A DNA stretch of 64,000 bases. Origin: Pyrinomonadaceae bacterium. Lineage in GTDB: Bacteria; Acidobacteriota; Blastocatellia; Pyrinomonadales; Pyrinomonadaceae. Each line of letters begins with the position of its first letter. The first letter of the stretch is position 1. Below the pieces are notes generated by a model. The model worked only from the letters and a program-made list of their open reading frames with translations. It searched no databases and had not been told where the DNA came from. Position numbers and translations under genes: made by a program. Of this stretch, positions 44,745 through 53,243 are shown in pieces. The stretch lies in assembly GCA_019186825.1 (NCBI GenBank), contig JABARP010000006.1, forward strand, positions 1 to 64,000. Direction: 5' to 3'.

Positions 44745-44890
44745 TCAGGTGCGATAGACTTAGCATTTGCCGGTCGGGCCGGCGTTGAAAATTCAACATC
44801 ATCTTGCAGATGAACCGGGAAAGCAGGTGTAACTCCTGCGCGATCGCGTCACCGTAAAAGTCGGGCCACCGGTACTGCAAGTTGCTGCCT
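44745..44890 (+). promoter_or_regulatory. Cobalamin riboswitch upstream of btuF
   Basis: The conserved core is present in order: AGGTGC at 44748, a GC-rich hairpin GCCGG...CCGGC, the GGGAA at 44817-44821, GGTG at 44826-44829 with AA and CCTGC following, then CGCGTCACCGT and a degenerate B12 box ending GTTGCTGCCT. These are the hallmarks of the cobalamin (btuB-type) aptamer. It lies directly before the cobalamin ABC transporter genes. High cobalamin should lower their expression. Confidence 0.88.
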
Positions 44891-44958
44891 AGAAAGGATG
44901 TTCGCGAAAAACATCGTAGGCCGGCACGGGTCAGATCGAAAAGAACCGCCCCTGTTTT

Positions 44959-44987
44959 CCTCGAGTGTTTTGACGCTCGAAAGAGGA
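44959..44987 (+). promoter_or_regulatory. Ribosome-site-sequestering hairpin of the first cobalamin riboswitch
   Basis: CGAGTG (44962-44967) pairs with CGCTCG (44974-44979) around a 6-base loop, and CC at 44959-44960 can pair with GG of the AGAGG ribosome site (44982-44986) just before the start codon. No T-run follows, so control is probably at translation, not by termination. Confidence 0.6.
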
Positions 44988-44990
44988 ATG

Positions 44991-45917
44991 ATGCAGGTGC
45001 GGTTTTTTGAATTTAGAAAGTTTGTTGTCTTGGCGTTGGCGTTCGTCTTCTTCACGGGCGTCTCGTGCTCTTCTTCTCCGGTTTCCAATCAAAATGCGAA
45101 TCCCGATACGCGTGTCTTTAAGGACGCGCTCGGGCGCGATGTCTCGCTGCCGAGGGACGTGAAACGTGTCGTGAGTCTTGCCCCGAACCTTACGGAGATG
45201 ATCTATGCGGTCGGCGGCGGCGAAAAACTCGTCGGCGACACGACGTATTGCGATTTCCCGGAAGCGGCAAAGTCTGTCCAAAAGATCGGCGACACGATGA
45301 GCCCGAACATGGAGGCGATAATCGCACTTCATCCGGATGTTGTCTTTGTCTCGACTGCATCGCAGATCGAGGCGTTTATGCGGACGCTAGCCGAACGCAA
45401 TATCGCGGTGTATGTAGTTGATGCGAAGTCGGTCGAGGAAGTTCTTGCAAGTATTCAGACGATCGGCGACATTCTCGGCACGAAGGCCGAGGCGGACAAG
45501 ACGGTCGCGGCACTTAGGGAACGTCTTGACGCCGTCAGAGCTCAGGTTCGCGGCAAGGCGGTCCGGCGTGTGTTCGTTCAGATATCGAAAGAGCCGCTAT
45601 TTACCGCGGGCCGCAATGCTTATCTCAACGAAGCGGTGCAGATCGCGGGCGGCGAATCCGTTACGCGAGATGTGCCCGGAGCGTATCCGAAGCTAAGCCG
45701 GGAGACCGCGTTAAAGCTCGACCCCGACGCGATCATCATCTCCGACAACGAAGGAAATCATGAGCCGAATTCTGCTTTCGCGAAATCTGCTGCAGTAAAG
45801 AACGGACAAGTTTTTCGCGTCAATGCGGATCTGCTTTCAAGGCCCGGGCCGCGGATCGTTGACGGGATCGAGGCCGTTGCACGCGACCTTCATCCGGAGG
45901 CTTTCAAAGAAAAATAG
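44991..45917 (+). CDS. btuF: Cobalamin ABC transporter substrate-binding lipoprotein
   Basis: About 308 residues from ATG 44991 (an adjacent ATG at 44988 is possible). A lipoprotein signal ends GVSC (Cys26) and is followed by SSSPVSNQN. The periplasmic-binding fold of the BtuF/FhuD class is shown by RVVSLAPNLTEMIYAVGGGEKLVG, TYCDFPEAA, LHPDVVF and the long connecting helix. Ligand assignment to cobalamin rests on the upstream riboswitch. The reading extended to 44898 would run through the riboswitch and is rejected. It ends next to btuC with no gap. Confidence 0.9.
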   Translation: MQVRFFEFRKFVVLALAFVFFTGVSCSSSPVSNQNANPDTRVFKDALGRDVSLPRDVKRVVSLAPNLTEMIYAVGGGEKLVGDTTYCDFPEAAKSVQKIGDTMSPNMEAIIALHPDVVFVSTASQIEAFMRTLAERNIAVYVVDAKSVEEVLASIQTIGDILGTKAEADKTVAALRERLDAVRAQVRGKAVRRVFVQISKEPLFTAGRNAYLNEAVQIAGGESVTRDVPGAYPKLSRETALKLDPDAIIISDNEGNHEPNSAFAKSAAVKNGQVFRVNADLLSRPGPRIVDGIEAVARDLHPEAFKEK

Positions 45918-46868
45918 ATGAAGCGTGCAGTGAATATCGCAGTCGTTCTGCTTGCCGTTCTTGCGGCGGCACTTGCGGCCGCGCTTCTTTTTGGCGCTGA
46001 GTGGGCGACGCCTTTCTCGACGGATGCGGGCGAGCGGGCGATCCTTTTCGACATTCGACTGCCGCGTGTCCTGCTCGGTGCCTGCGTCGGTGCGAGCCTC
46101 GCGGTCGCGGGTGCGGGTTTGCAGGCATTGCTGCGAAATCCGCTCGCCGAACCATATCTTCTCGGTGTCTCGAACGGCGCGGCGTTGGGCACGATGTTGG
46201 CGTTCGTTGTCTTCGGCAACTATGTGTTCGCAAGGCCGCTTCTTGCGTTTGCGGGTGCGGCGATCGCTTCGATGATCGTGTACAGCCTCGCAAGAACGCG
46301 TGCGGGAATGAACGTAGAGCGGCTCGTTCTATCGGGCGTGATCGTTACGACATTCCTCTCGTCGGTGATCATTATGCTGACGACGCTGCTTGATGCCGCA
46401 CGCCTGCGGAGCTTCACATTTTGGCTGCTTGGCGATCTTTCGCAGGCGACGTGGAGCGGCGTTTATTTGAGTTTCGGGGCGGCGGTGATCGCGACGATCA
46501 TTCTAACGACGCAGTCGAGGGCGTTGAATCTGATGATGCTCGGCGAACGCGATGCGGTCGATTTCGGCGTTGAGGTTGGGCGTGTTCGGCTGTTGGTTTT
46601 CGGGGCGTCGAGCCTTGTTGTTGGAGCGGCGGTTGCGGCAAGCGGCTCGGTCGGTTATGTCGGGCTCATCGTCCCGCATTTGTTGAGACTTGCCGTCGGC
46701 AGCGACAACCGCATCGTTGTACCGATGTCGGCGATCGCGGGTGCGGCGTTCGTTGTTCTCGCGGACCTTGGGGCAAGGGTTGCGATCGCTCCGCGTGAAC
46801 TTCCGGTCGGGGCAGTTACGGCCTTGCTCGGTGCGCCGCTCTTTATTTATTTGCTGAGGAAGAATTGA
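45918..46868 (+). CDS. btuC: Cobalamin ABC transporter permease
   Basis: 316 residues of the FecCD/BtuC family with about nine to ten helices. Family segments include RLPRVLLGACVGASLAVAGAGLQALLRNPLAEPYLLGV (two parts: RLPRVLLGACVGASLA and LQALLRNPLAEPYLLG), FWLLGDLSQATW, GSVGYVGLIVPHLLRL and a final LPVGAVTALLGAPLFIYLL. The GLIVPH segment is the coupling loop to the ATPase. It abuts btuF and overlaps btuD by one base (TGATG). Confidence 0.94.
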   Translation: MKRAVNIAVVLLAVLAAALAAALLFGAEWATPFSTDAGERAILFDIRLPRVLLGACVGASLAVAGAGLQALLRNPLAEPYLLGVSNGAALGTMLAFVVFGNYVFARPLLAFAGAAIASMIVYSLARTRAGMNVERLVLSGVIVTTFLSSVIIMLTTLLDAARLRSFTFWLLGDLSQATWSGVYLSFGAAVIATIILTTQSRALNLMMLGERDAVDFGVEVGRVRLLVFGASSLVVGAAVAASGSVGYVGLIVPHLLRLAVGSDNRIVVPMSAIAGAAFVVLADLGARVAIAPRELPVGAVTALLGAPLFIYLLRKN

Positions 46869-47638
46869 TGCTTGAGGCGCGTGACATATCTGTTGAATAC
46901 AACGGCAACGCGGTCTTAGCGAGCGCGAGCCTCAAGCTTTCGCCCGGCAGAATAGCGGCGATCGTCGGTGCGAATGGTGCCGGGAAAACGTCGCTTATCA
47001 AGGCACTAAACGGTTCTGTGCCGGTTGCAAAAGGCGAGATCTTGCTCGACGGACGTTCGCTTGCATCGCTTTCAAGAGCAGAGATCGCACGCAACATCGC
47101 CGTCGTCGCACAGGAGACAGAATCGCGATTTCCCGTTACTGTTCGCGAATTCGTCCTGACGGGAAGATTCGCATACGGCAGCTCGTTCGGCTGGGAGAAC
47201 GAGCGTGATATCGAGGCTGCGGAACGTGCGATCGCTGACTGCGAACTCAAGAAGTTTGCAGCACGCCGAATGAACGATCTTTCGGGCGGCGAACGCCAGC
47301 GAGTCGTTCTCGCACGCGCACTTGCAAGCGAAGGCCGCGTTCTGCTGCTTGATGAACCGACGGCAAACCTCGACCTTGCTCATCAGACGTTGATGTTCCG
47401 GCTCGTCGTTGAGCGTTGTGCCGAGCATCAATATGCCGCGGCGATCATCACGCACGATCTAAACTTGGCGGCGGAATTTGCCGATGAAGTTGTGATGCTC
47501 GCAAAAGGCAGGATCGCGCACATGGGTTCGCCCGCCGAAGTGTTAACGAGAGCGAACATTCGCGAGATTTTTAACGTCGAGGTTTTGCTCGACACAAATC
47601 CGTCAAGCGGGAAGGCCCGCGTGACGCAAGTTTACTGA
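46868..47638 (+). CDS. btuD: Cobalamin ABC transporter ATP-binding protein
   Basis: 256 residues: Walker A GANGAGKTSL, Q-loop VAQETESRFPVTV, the signature LSGGERQRVVLARALA, Walker B VLLLDEPTANLDLAHQ and the H-loop ITHDL, all typical of the FecE/BtuD group. Its ATG overlaps the btuC stop, so the three proteins are made from one message. A second cobalamin aptamer starts just after its stop codon. Confidence 0.94.
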   Translation: MLEARDISVEYNGNAVLASASLKLSPGRIAAIVGANGAGKTSLIKALNGSVPVAKGEILLDGRSLASLSRAEIARNIAVVAQETESRFPVTVREFVLTGRFAYGSSFGWENERDIEAAERAIADCELKKFAARRMNDLSGGERQRVVLARALASEGRVLLLDEPTANLDLAHQTLMFRLVVERCAEHQYAAAIITHDLNLAAEFADEVVMLAKGRIAHMGSPAEVLTRANIREIFNVEVLLDTNPSSGKARVTQVY

Positions 47639-47639
47639 C

Positions 47640-47748
47640 GCAACCATCGTTTGGCCGTTTGAAAGAAGGAAGTTCGGTGAAATTCCGACGCTGCCCACGC
47701 AACCGTTAAAGCCGGGAACTTTTTTCCGACTCGGCCCTGGCATCTTGG
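47640..47748 (+). promoter_or_regulatory. Second, compact cobalamin riboswitch upstream of the TonB receptor
   Basis: The core reads AAGGAAG, TTCGGTGAAATTCC and GACGCTGCCCACGCAACCGT, which is the conserved cobalamin core (GGTG-x-AA-x-x-CC ... CCCGCAAC-x-GT). GGCCG (47653-47657) pairs with CGGCC (47732-47736) to close the domain. The B12 box is degenerate and the peripheral 5' arms of the first riboswitch are missing, so the aptamer is short. It precedes the receptor gene of the same pathway. Confidence 0.8.
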
Positions 47749-47752
47749 ACGA

Positions 47753-47780
47753 CTCCTTGCGTGGACGCAAGGTCGGAGGA
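47753..47780 (+). promoter_or_regulatory. Hairpin abutting the ribosome site of the TonB receptor gene
   Basis: CCTTGCG (47755-47761) pairs perfectly with CGCAAGG (47766-47772) around TGGA, ending two bases before the GGAGGA ribosome site (47775-47780) and able to extend by CT/AG into it. The ATG is at 47784. This is a plausible expression platform acting on translation initiation. Confidence 0.6.
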
Positions 47781-47783
47781 AAA

Positions 47784-50156
47784 ATGAAACTCTTATATCT
47801 TACTTTTCTACTCATTGCCGCGGCTTTTACCGTCTCGGCACAACAAACAGGACAGATCAGCGGCAAGCTTACGACGCCCGCGGGTGCGAATTCGAGCGTT
47901 TCGAAAGAAGATGTGCGGATCCGCCTTTTTCGCGCAGCCGATAGAGCGGCGTATAGCGAGACGACAGCCGACGCGAACGGACAATTCGCCTTCAACGCCA
48001 TTCCGGCAGGCTCATATTTGATCTCTGTCGAATGCAGTTCGTGCGTTCGAGCGGAGAGGAACACGGCGATCAGCGTGAGCGCTAACGCGACCACCGAGAT
48101 CACGATCGAGCTGCCGATCGCTAGCATTAACGAGACAGTTACGGTTGCGGCAGACACGGCTCAACCGCTTGAGAATGTATCGAAGACGGTGAACGTCATC
48201 GGCGGGCAGGAGATGCGCGACCGCGCAGATTACACGCTGATCGAGAGCTTGCGGACGATCCCCGGATTCCGCGTGCAGCAGTTGGGCGGATTCGGGCGAA
48301 CTGCGTCGATAAGGGCACGCGGGCTTCGCAATCAGGACACGGCGGTCCTGATCGATGGCGTGCGGTTTCGCGATCCGTCGTCGATCTCTGGCGACGCAAC
48401 GCCGTTCTTGAGTGACCTGACGCTTACAAGCGTGAGTCGCGTCGAGGTGCTTCGCGGTTCGGGCTCGTCGCTTTACGGCACGAACGCGATCGGCGGCGTG
48501 GTGAGTTTTGAGACGCCATCCGCACGGAGCGGAACGCACGGCCAGGTGAGTGGGAATTTTGGCGGCATGGGCTTCGGACGTTTTCGCGGAACACTTTCGC
48601 ACGGCACCGCGGACGGCAAATACGGCATCGGCGGCGGCATTTCGCGTACGGCGTTTACAAAAGGCATCGACGGCGACGACAACGCGGACAACACGAATTT
48701 CCAGATGCGGACCGATCTGCATCCGACGAAAACGACAACGATCTCGGCGGCATTTTTCTTTTCGAACGCAAAGGTTCGCTTGAATGTCGGGCCGGACACC
48801 GCGGGCACTATGCCGGCGACGAACAGCATCATTATCGACGCCGATCCGCTTGTGAACTTCACGCCGGATCAGGATGATCCCGATGCGTTTCAGCGTTCGA
48901 GATTCTTTTCGGGGCACGCAAATGTCTCGCAGCAGATCGGCGAGAAGGTCGTGCTTTCCGGTTACTATCACGTCGTCGATACAAGGCGGCGGAATGATGA
49001 CGGTGTGCTCGGGCCGGGCTATCAGAGCGCTTCGACGAGCGTTTTTGACGGCAGGATCGACACCGTGAATGCAAAACTCACGTGGGTGGCGAACGGCTCG
49101 AACACGGTCTCAGGCGGCTACGAATTCGAGCGCGAGCGATTCGGCAACGAAGGCTTAACGCCGGCGGGAACGAGCGATTTCTTTACACGTGCGGCGCAAT
49201 CGAGCGACACGATCTTCTTGCAGGGATTGTCACAGCCGCTCGGCGGACGCTTGCAGCTTGCGGGCGGCGTGCGTTATCAACGGTACCGCTTGGGACAGCC
49301 GTCGTTCAGCCTTACCGGTTCGCCGTATCAAGGCGTGCAGCTAAACTCGCCCGCGGGAGCTTTTACGCTAGACGGCGCGATCTCTTACTTTTTCCCGACG
49401 GGGACGAAGCTTCGCGCGCACGTCGGCAACGGCTATCGCGTACCGTCGCTCTACGAGCGTTTCGGAACATTCTATTCGACGTGGCCGAGTCCGTCATTCG
49501 TGGCGCTTGGCGACCCTTCGCTCAAACCGGAAAGGTCGATCGCGTTCGATCTTGGCGTGGACCAGACAGCCTTCCGAGATCGGCTGCGGCTCTCGGCAAC
49601 ATACTTCTGGACGCGTCTGACGGACATTATCGGGTACGGCAACGTAGTTCCGGATATCGGTACGACGCCGAGGCCGTTTGGCGGTTACGAGAATCAGAAA
49701 GGCGGCCGTTCATCGGGATTTGAAGGTAGCGTAGCGGCGAAGCCGACGCGTACGACGGATCTGTTTGCGTCGTACACGTTTACGGACAGCCGGAACCGAA
49801 CTTCGCCCGTTGCGGGCAGCGGCGTGCTGCGTGCGTTCGGAATTCCGAAGCATCAGTTCACGCTCGTTGCGACGCAGAATTTCGGCCGTTTCTGGGTGAA
49901 TTTCGATCTGCTGGCGACCAGCGATTACCTGGCACCGATCTTCAGCAACGCGACGTTCGGAACATATGTCTATCGCTTTCGCGGCAACCGAAAAGGCGAC
50001 CTGACCGCGGGCTACACCTTCAAACTGAACGGCGAGGACTCGATGAAATTAAGGCTCTACGGAACGATCGAGAACGTTTTTGATAATGAGTATTACGAGA
50101 ATGGTTTTCGTACGGCGTCAAGAACGGGAAGGCTCGGCGTGACGTTCGGGTTTTAA
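47784..50156 (+). CDS. TonB-dependent outer membrane receptor, BtuB-like
   Basis: 790 residues from ATG 47784 (GGAGGA six bases before). A signal peptide (1-20) leads to a carboxypeptidase-regulatory-like beta domain (about 22-105), a plug (about 115-220, VIGGQEMRDRADYTLIESL, IRARGLRNQDTAVLIDG, GSGSSLYGTNAIGGVV) and a 22-strand type barrel that ends LGVTFGF, with the terminal Phe used by the BAM machinery. The cobalamin aptamer upstream and the btuFCD genes before it point to cobalamin or corrinoid uptake. Confidence 0.93.
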   Translation: MKLLYLTFLLIAAAFTVSAQQTGQISGKLTTPAGANSSVSKEDVRIRLFRAADRAAYSETTADANGQFAFNAIPAGSYLISVECSSCVRAERNTAISVSANATTEITIELPIASINETVTVAADTAQPLENVSKTVNVIGGQEMRDRADYTLIESLRTIPGFRVQQLGGFGRTASIRARGLRNQDTAVLIDGVRFRDPSSISGDATPFLSDLTLTSVSRVEVLRGSGSSLYGTNAIGGVVSFETPSARSGTHGQVSGNFGGMGFGRFRGTLSHGTADGKYGIGGGISRTAFTKGIDGDDNADNTNFQMRTDLHPTKTTTISAAFFFSNAKVRLNVGPDTAGTMPATNSIIIDADPLVNFTPDQDDPDAFQRSRFFSGHANVSQQIGEKVVLSGYYHVVDTRRRNDDGVLGPGYQSASTSVFDGRIDTVNAKLTWVANGSNTVSGGYEFERERFGNEGLTPAGTSDFFTRAAQSSDTIFLQGLSQPLGGRLQLAGGVRYQRYRLGQPSFSLTGSPYQGVQLNSPAGAFTLDGAISYFFPTGTKLRAHVGNGYRVPSLYERFGTFYSTWPSPSFVALGDPSLKPERSIAFDLGVDQTAFRDRLRLSATYFWTRLTDIIGYGNVVPDIGTTPRPFGGYENQKGGRSSGFEGSVAAKPTRTTDLFASYTFTDSRNRTSPVAGSGVLRAFGIPKHQFTLVATQNFGRFWVNFDLLATSDYLAPIFSNATFGTYVYRFRGNRKGDLTAGYTFKLNGEDSMKLRLYGTIENVFDNEYYENGFRTASRTGRLGVTFGF

Positions 50157-50476
50157 GAGTTCGAGGGAAAGATTGCCCGCGAATAGCACGAATCAACGCG
50201 AAATATGACTTAAGTTTTACCTAAGTCTATTCGTAAAAATTCGCGTCATTCGTGGGTAGAGAAAAGATAGCCCTCGAAGCGTGCGAAAGAATTTGCCCGC
50301 GAATAACACGAATCTGCACGAATTGACCAAGATGTAAATCTAGTCCTGATTCGCGCTGATTGGCGGTATTCGTGGGCAAAAGTTGTTGTGTCATTCGCGG
50401 GCAAAATTGCCGTGCTATTAGCCGACTCGCAGAACATCGAGCTGTGGTAAAATAGCCTTACGAGGGCTTAAGCTTT
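50157..50476. repeat. Intergenic region with degraded palindromic repeats
   Basis: No gene in these 320 bases. Two related inverted-repeat units are seen: copy one with left arm TTGCCCGCGAATAGCACGAAT (50173-50193) and right arm ATTCGTGGG (~50249-50257), copy two with left arm TTGCCCGCGAATAACACGAA (from 50293) and right arm ATTCGTGGGCAAA (~50369-50381); a third right arm CATTCGCGGGCAAAATT is at 50402-50418. They look like decayed, non-coding palindromic elements, not a gene. Nothing else is evident. Confidence 0.7.
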
Positions 50477-50989
50477 ATGGGAAATGCGATATTTGTTGGC
50501 TTGATCGTTGCGATCTCGTATGTTTCGGCCGCCGCGCAGACGCGGCACACGATCACTAATCTCGACCTTGAAAAATATAGGGATTCGCGTGTTGCGGCCG
50601 AGAAGGAGCTTAGCGAGAATTATGCGAGCCTCGGCTTTCGTTCGCCCGAGGAACGAGCGAAAAGCGATGCGGAAGATGCTCGAGCATTGACGGCGTTGTC
50701 GGAAAAGCTTCGTGCCGAGCGCGTCAGCCAGGAGCAGGCCGCTGCCGCGTCTGAGGCCTGGGCGGCGTACTATCGCGGACGTGCTGCGTTGCAGAATGGC
50801 AGCGTCGTTTATTTGCCGCAGCCAACGGGCCTTTATTACGGCTACGTCTATTACGGCAACCGCTGGCATTTCAACAATATTCGACGTACATATCAGCAGC
50901 CCGGCTACTTTGCCGGCGGCAATTTTTGGACGACAGGACCGGCCACGCGTCCGCGTCCGCTTTTTGTAACGCCGGAACCGAGGAATTGA
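50477..50989 (+). CDS. Small secreted protein of unknown function
   Basis: 170 residues with a signal peptide (about 1-20, ending SAAAQ), a charged helical middle (about 30-95) and a Tyr/Trp/Gly-rich end (GLYYGYVYYGNRWHFNN onward). I do not recognise a family. The aromatic-rich end suggests an extracytoplasmic or surface role. It is followed 13 bases later by gatB, but a functional link is unlikely. Confidence 0.65.
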   Translation: MGNAIFVGLIVAISYVSAAAQTRHTITNLDLEKYRDSRVAAEKELSENYASLGFRSPEERAKSDAEDARALTALSEKLRAERVSQEQAAAASEAWAAYYRGRAALQNGSVVYLPQPTGLYYGYVYYGNRWHFNNIRRTYQQPGYFAGGNFWTTGPATRPRPLFVTPEPRN

Positions 50990-51002
50990 TCGACTTTCTG
51001 TT

Positions 51003-52472
51003 ATGAAACAAGGTTGGGAAGCCGTAATCGGCATGGAAATACACGCGCAGCTTGCGACCGAGACGAAGATCTTTTGCGGCTGCCGCGTTGAGACGGGCGG
51101 CGAGCCGAATTCGAACACGTGTCCGGTGTGCCTCGGCCTGCCGGGTGCTCTGCCTGTTTTGAATGCACACGTTGTCGATCTTGGGGCACGAGCGGCGATC
51201 GCTCTCGGGCTTGAGTTGCAGGAGACGAGCGTCTTTTCGCGAAAGAATTATTTCTATCCCGACCTGCCGAAAGGCTATCAGATCTCGCAATACGACAAGC
51301 CTTTCTCGGCGAACGGCGAGCTGACGATCTTGACATCAGAGCGCGATGAGCACGGGCGGGCGACCGAATGGCGTCCGATGACGATCCGCATCGAGCGTAT
51401 GCACCTTGAAGAGGATGCAGGCAAGAACGTTCACGAGGGCCTTCCGGACACGGACAAGTATTCCTATGTCGATCTCAACCGTGCCGGAACTCCGCTTGGC
51501 GAGATCGTAACGGCGCCGGATTTTCGGACCTCTTGGCAGGCGTATGACTACGTGAATCACGTCCGCAGGACGCTGCAATGGGTCGAGGCAAGCGACGCCG
51601 ATATGGAAAAAGGGAATTTACGCTGCGAGGCGAATGTCTCAGTTCGGCGCGTCGGAGAGACCGCGTTCAATAACAAGGTCGAACTGAAGAATCTGAATTC
51701 AGTACGCTTTATGCAGAAGGCGATCGAATTCGAGATCGAACGGCAGATCAAAGCACACGAGGCGGGCGAGGAAGTTCGCCAGGAGACACGGCTTTGGGAT
51801 GAGAAGAACAGCGAGACGCGCGTGATGCGTTCGAAAGAGGACGCACACGATTATCGGTATTTTCCGGAGCCGGACCTTCAGCCTCTGAAGCTTTCGATGT
51901 CGTTCATCGAAGACGTTAAGAAGCAAATGCCAGAGCTGCCGGACGCGATGCGAGACCGCTTTATCGAGGTGTATCAACTTAGTTTCGCTGATGCTGTTCA
52001 GCTTACGAGCGATAAGGCGCTTGCGGAATATTTCGAGACGGTGTCGCGCGTTTCGGCGAATCCGAGAGCATCTGCAAACTGGATCCTGGGCGAACTTACG
52101 CGCGAATTGAATGCATCGGGCAAGGGAATTGAAGACTCTTTGGTCTCGCCCGAAGACCTCGCGGAGCTGATCGTTACCCTCGAAGGCGGCAAGATCAACA
52201 ATAATCAGGCAAAAGAAGTATTGGCCGAGATGTTCGCAAGCGGAAGGCCGCCCGGCGAGGTCATCTCCGAACGCGGATTCGAACAGGTTTCGGACAGCTC
52301 GGCGATCGAGGCATTGGTCGATGCGGCGATCGCGAATAATCCGGCACAGGTCGAAGCTTACCGCGGCGGCAAAGAAGCGTTGTTCGGCTTTTTCGTCGGG
52401 CAGGTGATGAAGGCTTCCGGAGGGAAGGCAAATCCGGGCGTCGTAAATCAGATATTGAAAGAGAAATTGTAG
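51003..52472 (+). CDS. gatB: Aspartyl/glutamyl-tRNA amidotransferase subunit B
   Basis: 489 residues, full length. The start WEAVIGMEIHAQLATETKIFCGC carries the diagnostic GxEIHxQL, and NTCPVCLGLPG, YFYPDLPKGYQISQ and RMHLEEDAGK follow. The C-terminal YqeY-like domain (about 335-485) is complete. With GatA and GatC it converts Glu-tRNA(Gln) or Asp-tRNA(Asn) to the amide form; those partners are not in this window. Confidence 0.97.
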   Translation: MKQGWEAVIGMEIHAQLATETKIFCGCRVETGGEPNSNTCPVCLGLPGALPVLNAHVVDLGARAAIALGLELQETSVFSRKNYFYPDLPKGYQISQYDKPFSANGELTILTSERDEHGRATEWRPMTIRIERMHLEEDAGKNVHEGLPDTDKYSYVDLNRAGTPLGEIVTAPDFRTSWQAYDYVNHVRRTLQWVEASDADMEKGNLRCEANVSVRRVGETAFNNKVELKNLNSVRFMQKAIEFEIERQIKAHEAGEEVRQETRLWDEKNSETRVMRSKEDAHDYRYFPEPDLQPLKLSMSFIEDVKKQMPELPDAMRDRFIEVYQLSFADAVQLTSDKALAEYFETVSRVSANPRASANWILGELTRELNASGKGIEDSLVSPEDLAELIVTLEGGKINNNQAKEVLAEMFASGRPPGEVISERGFEQVSDSSAIEALVDAAIANNPAQVEAYRGGKEALFGFFVGQVMKASGGKANPGVVNQILKEKL

Positions 52473-52519
52473 TCTGGCCCGGTACCGCCGAAGAAGTAGA
52501 TCGGGCGTATTTATCTAGC

Positions 52520-53239
52520 ATGGAAAAGATCGAGGGCAAGGTCGCGATCGTGACCGGCGCAACCAAAGGTATTGGGTATGCCATCGCGGAATCTTTGGTG
52601 AAGAACGGTGCGAAGGCATTTATCTGCGGGCGTTCAAAGAGCGATGTGACCAAGGCCGTGGCGAATCTGTCCGCATGCGGCGAAGCGGCAGGCGAACCGT
52701 GCGACGTTCGAAGCGAAGATCAGGTTCGGCAGATGATAGAGCAGGCGGCCCGCGTCTTCGGCGGTGTCGATATTCTTGTGAATAGCGCGGGTGTCGGCTT
52801 CAACGGCACGACGGTCGAGGAAACGAGCGGCGATATCTTTCGCCAGACACTTGAGACGAACCTTTTCGGGATGTTCTACGCGTGCCATTATGCGATCCCG
52901 TTGATGAAGCAACGCGGCGGCGGTTACATAATCAACATCTCGTCCCTTATGGGACAATATGCCCAGCCGAAGGCCGCTGCCTATAACGCGTCAAAATTCG
53001 GCGTCAACGGGTTTACCGAGGCGCTTATGCAGGAAGTTCGCGCTGACAATATAAAGGTTACGGGCATCTGTCCCGGCAGCGTGAACACGTACTTTGGCGG
53101 TGACACGCCGTCCGATGAAAAGGCATGGCAGCTGCAGCCGGCGGATATTGGTGAGGTCGTGCTCGATCTTTTCAGAATGGATGAGCGAGTGCTTCCGAGC
53201 AGGATCGAATTGCGTCCGAGCAAACCGCCGCGAAAGTGA
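52520..53239 (+). CDS. Short-chain dehydrogenase/reductase
   Basis: 239 residues of the classical SDR family: cofactor motif TGATKGIG (12-19), NSAG at about 89-92, and the catalytic YNASK with an upstream ISS serine. It resembles FabG-type 3-oxoacyl reductases, but the substrate cannot be told. It follows gatB by 47 bases and its stop is 4 bases from the convergent kinase gene. Confidence 0.88.
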   Translation: MEKIEGKVAIVTGATKGIGYAIAESLVKNGAKAFICGRSKSDVTKAVANLSACGEAAGEPCDVRSEDQVRQMIEQAARVFGGVDILVNSAGVGFNGTTVEETSGDIFRQTLETNLFGMFYACHYAIPLMKQRGGGYIINISSLMGQYAQPKAAAYNASKFGVNGFTEALMQEVRADNIKVTGICPGSVNTYFGGDTPSDEKAWQLQPADIGEVVLDLFRMDERVLPSRIELRPSKPPRK

Positions 53240-53243
53240 CGCC

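Noticed and set aside
48012..48971. Long open frame antisense to the TonB receptor
   Set aside because: Arg/His/Ala-rich composition typical of a codon-position shadow in GC-rich DNA; the opposite strand encodes a clear receptor. The same applies to other long antisense frames, e.g. 2745-3491 and 26056-27111.
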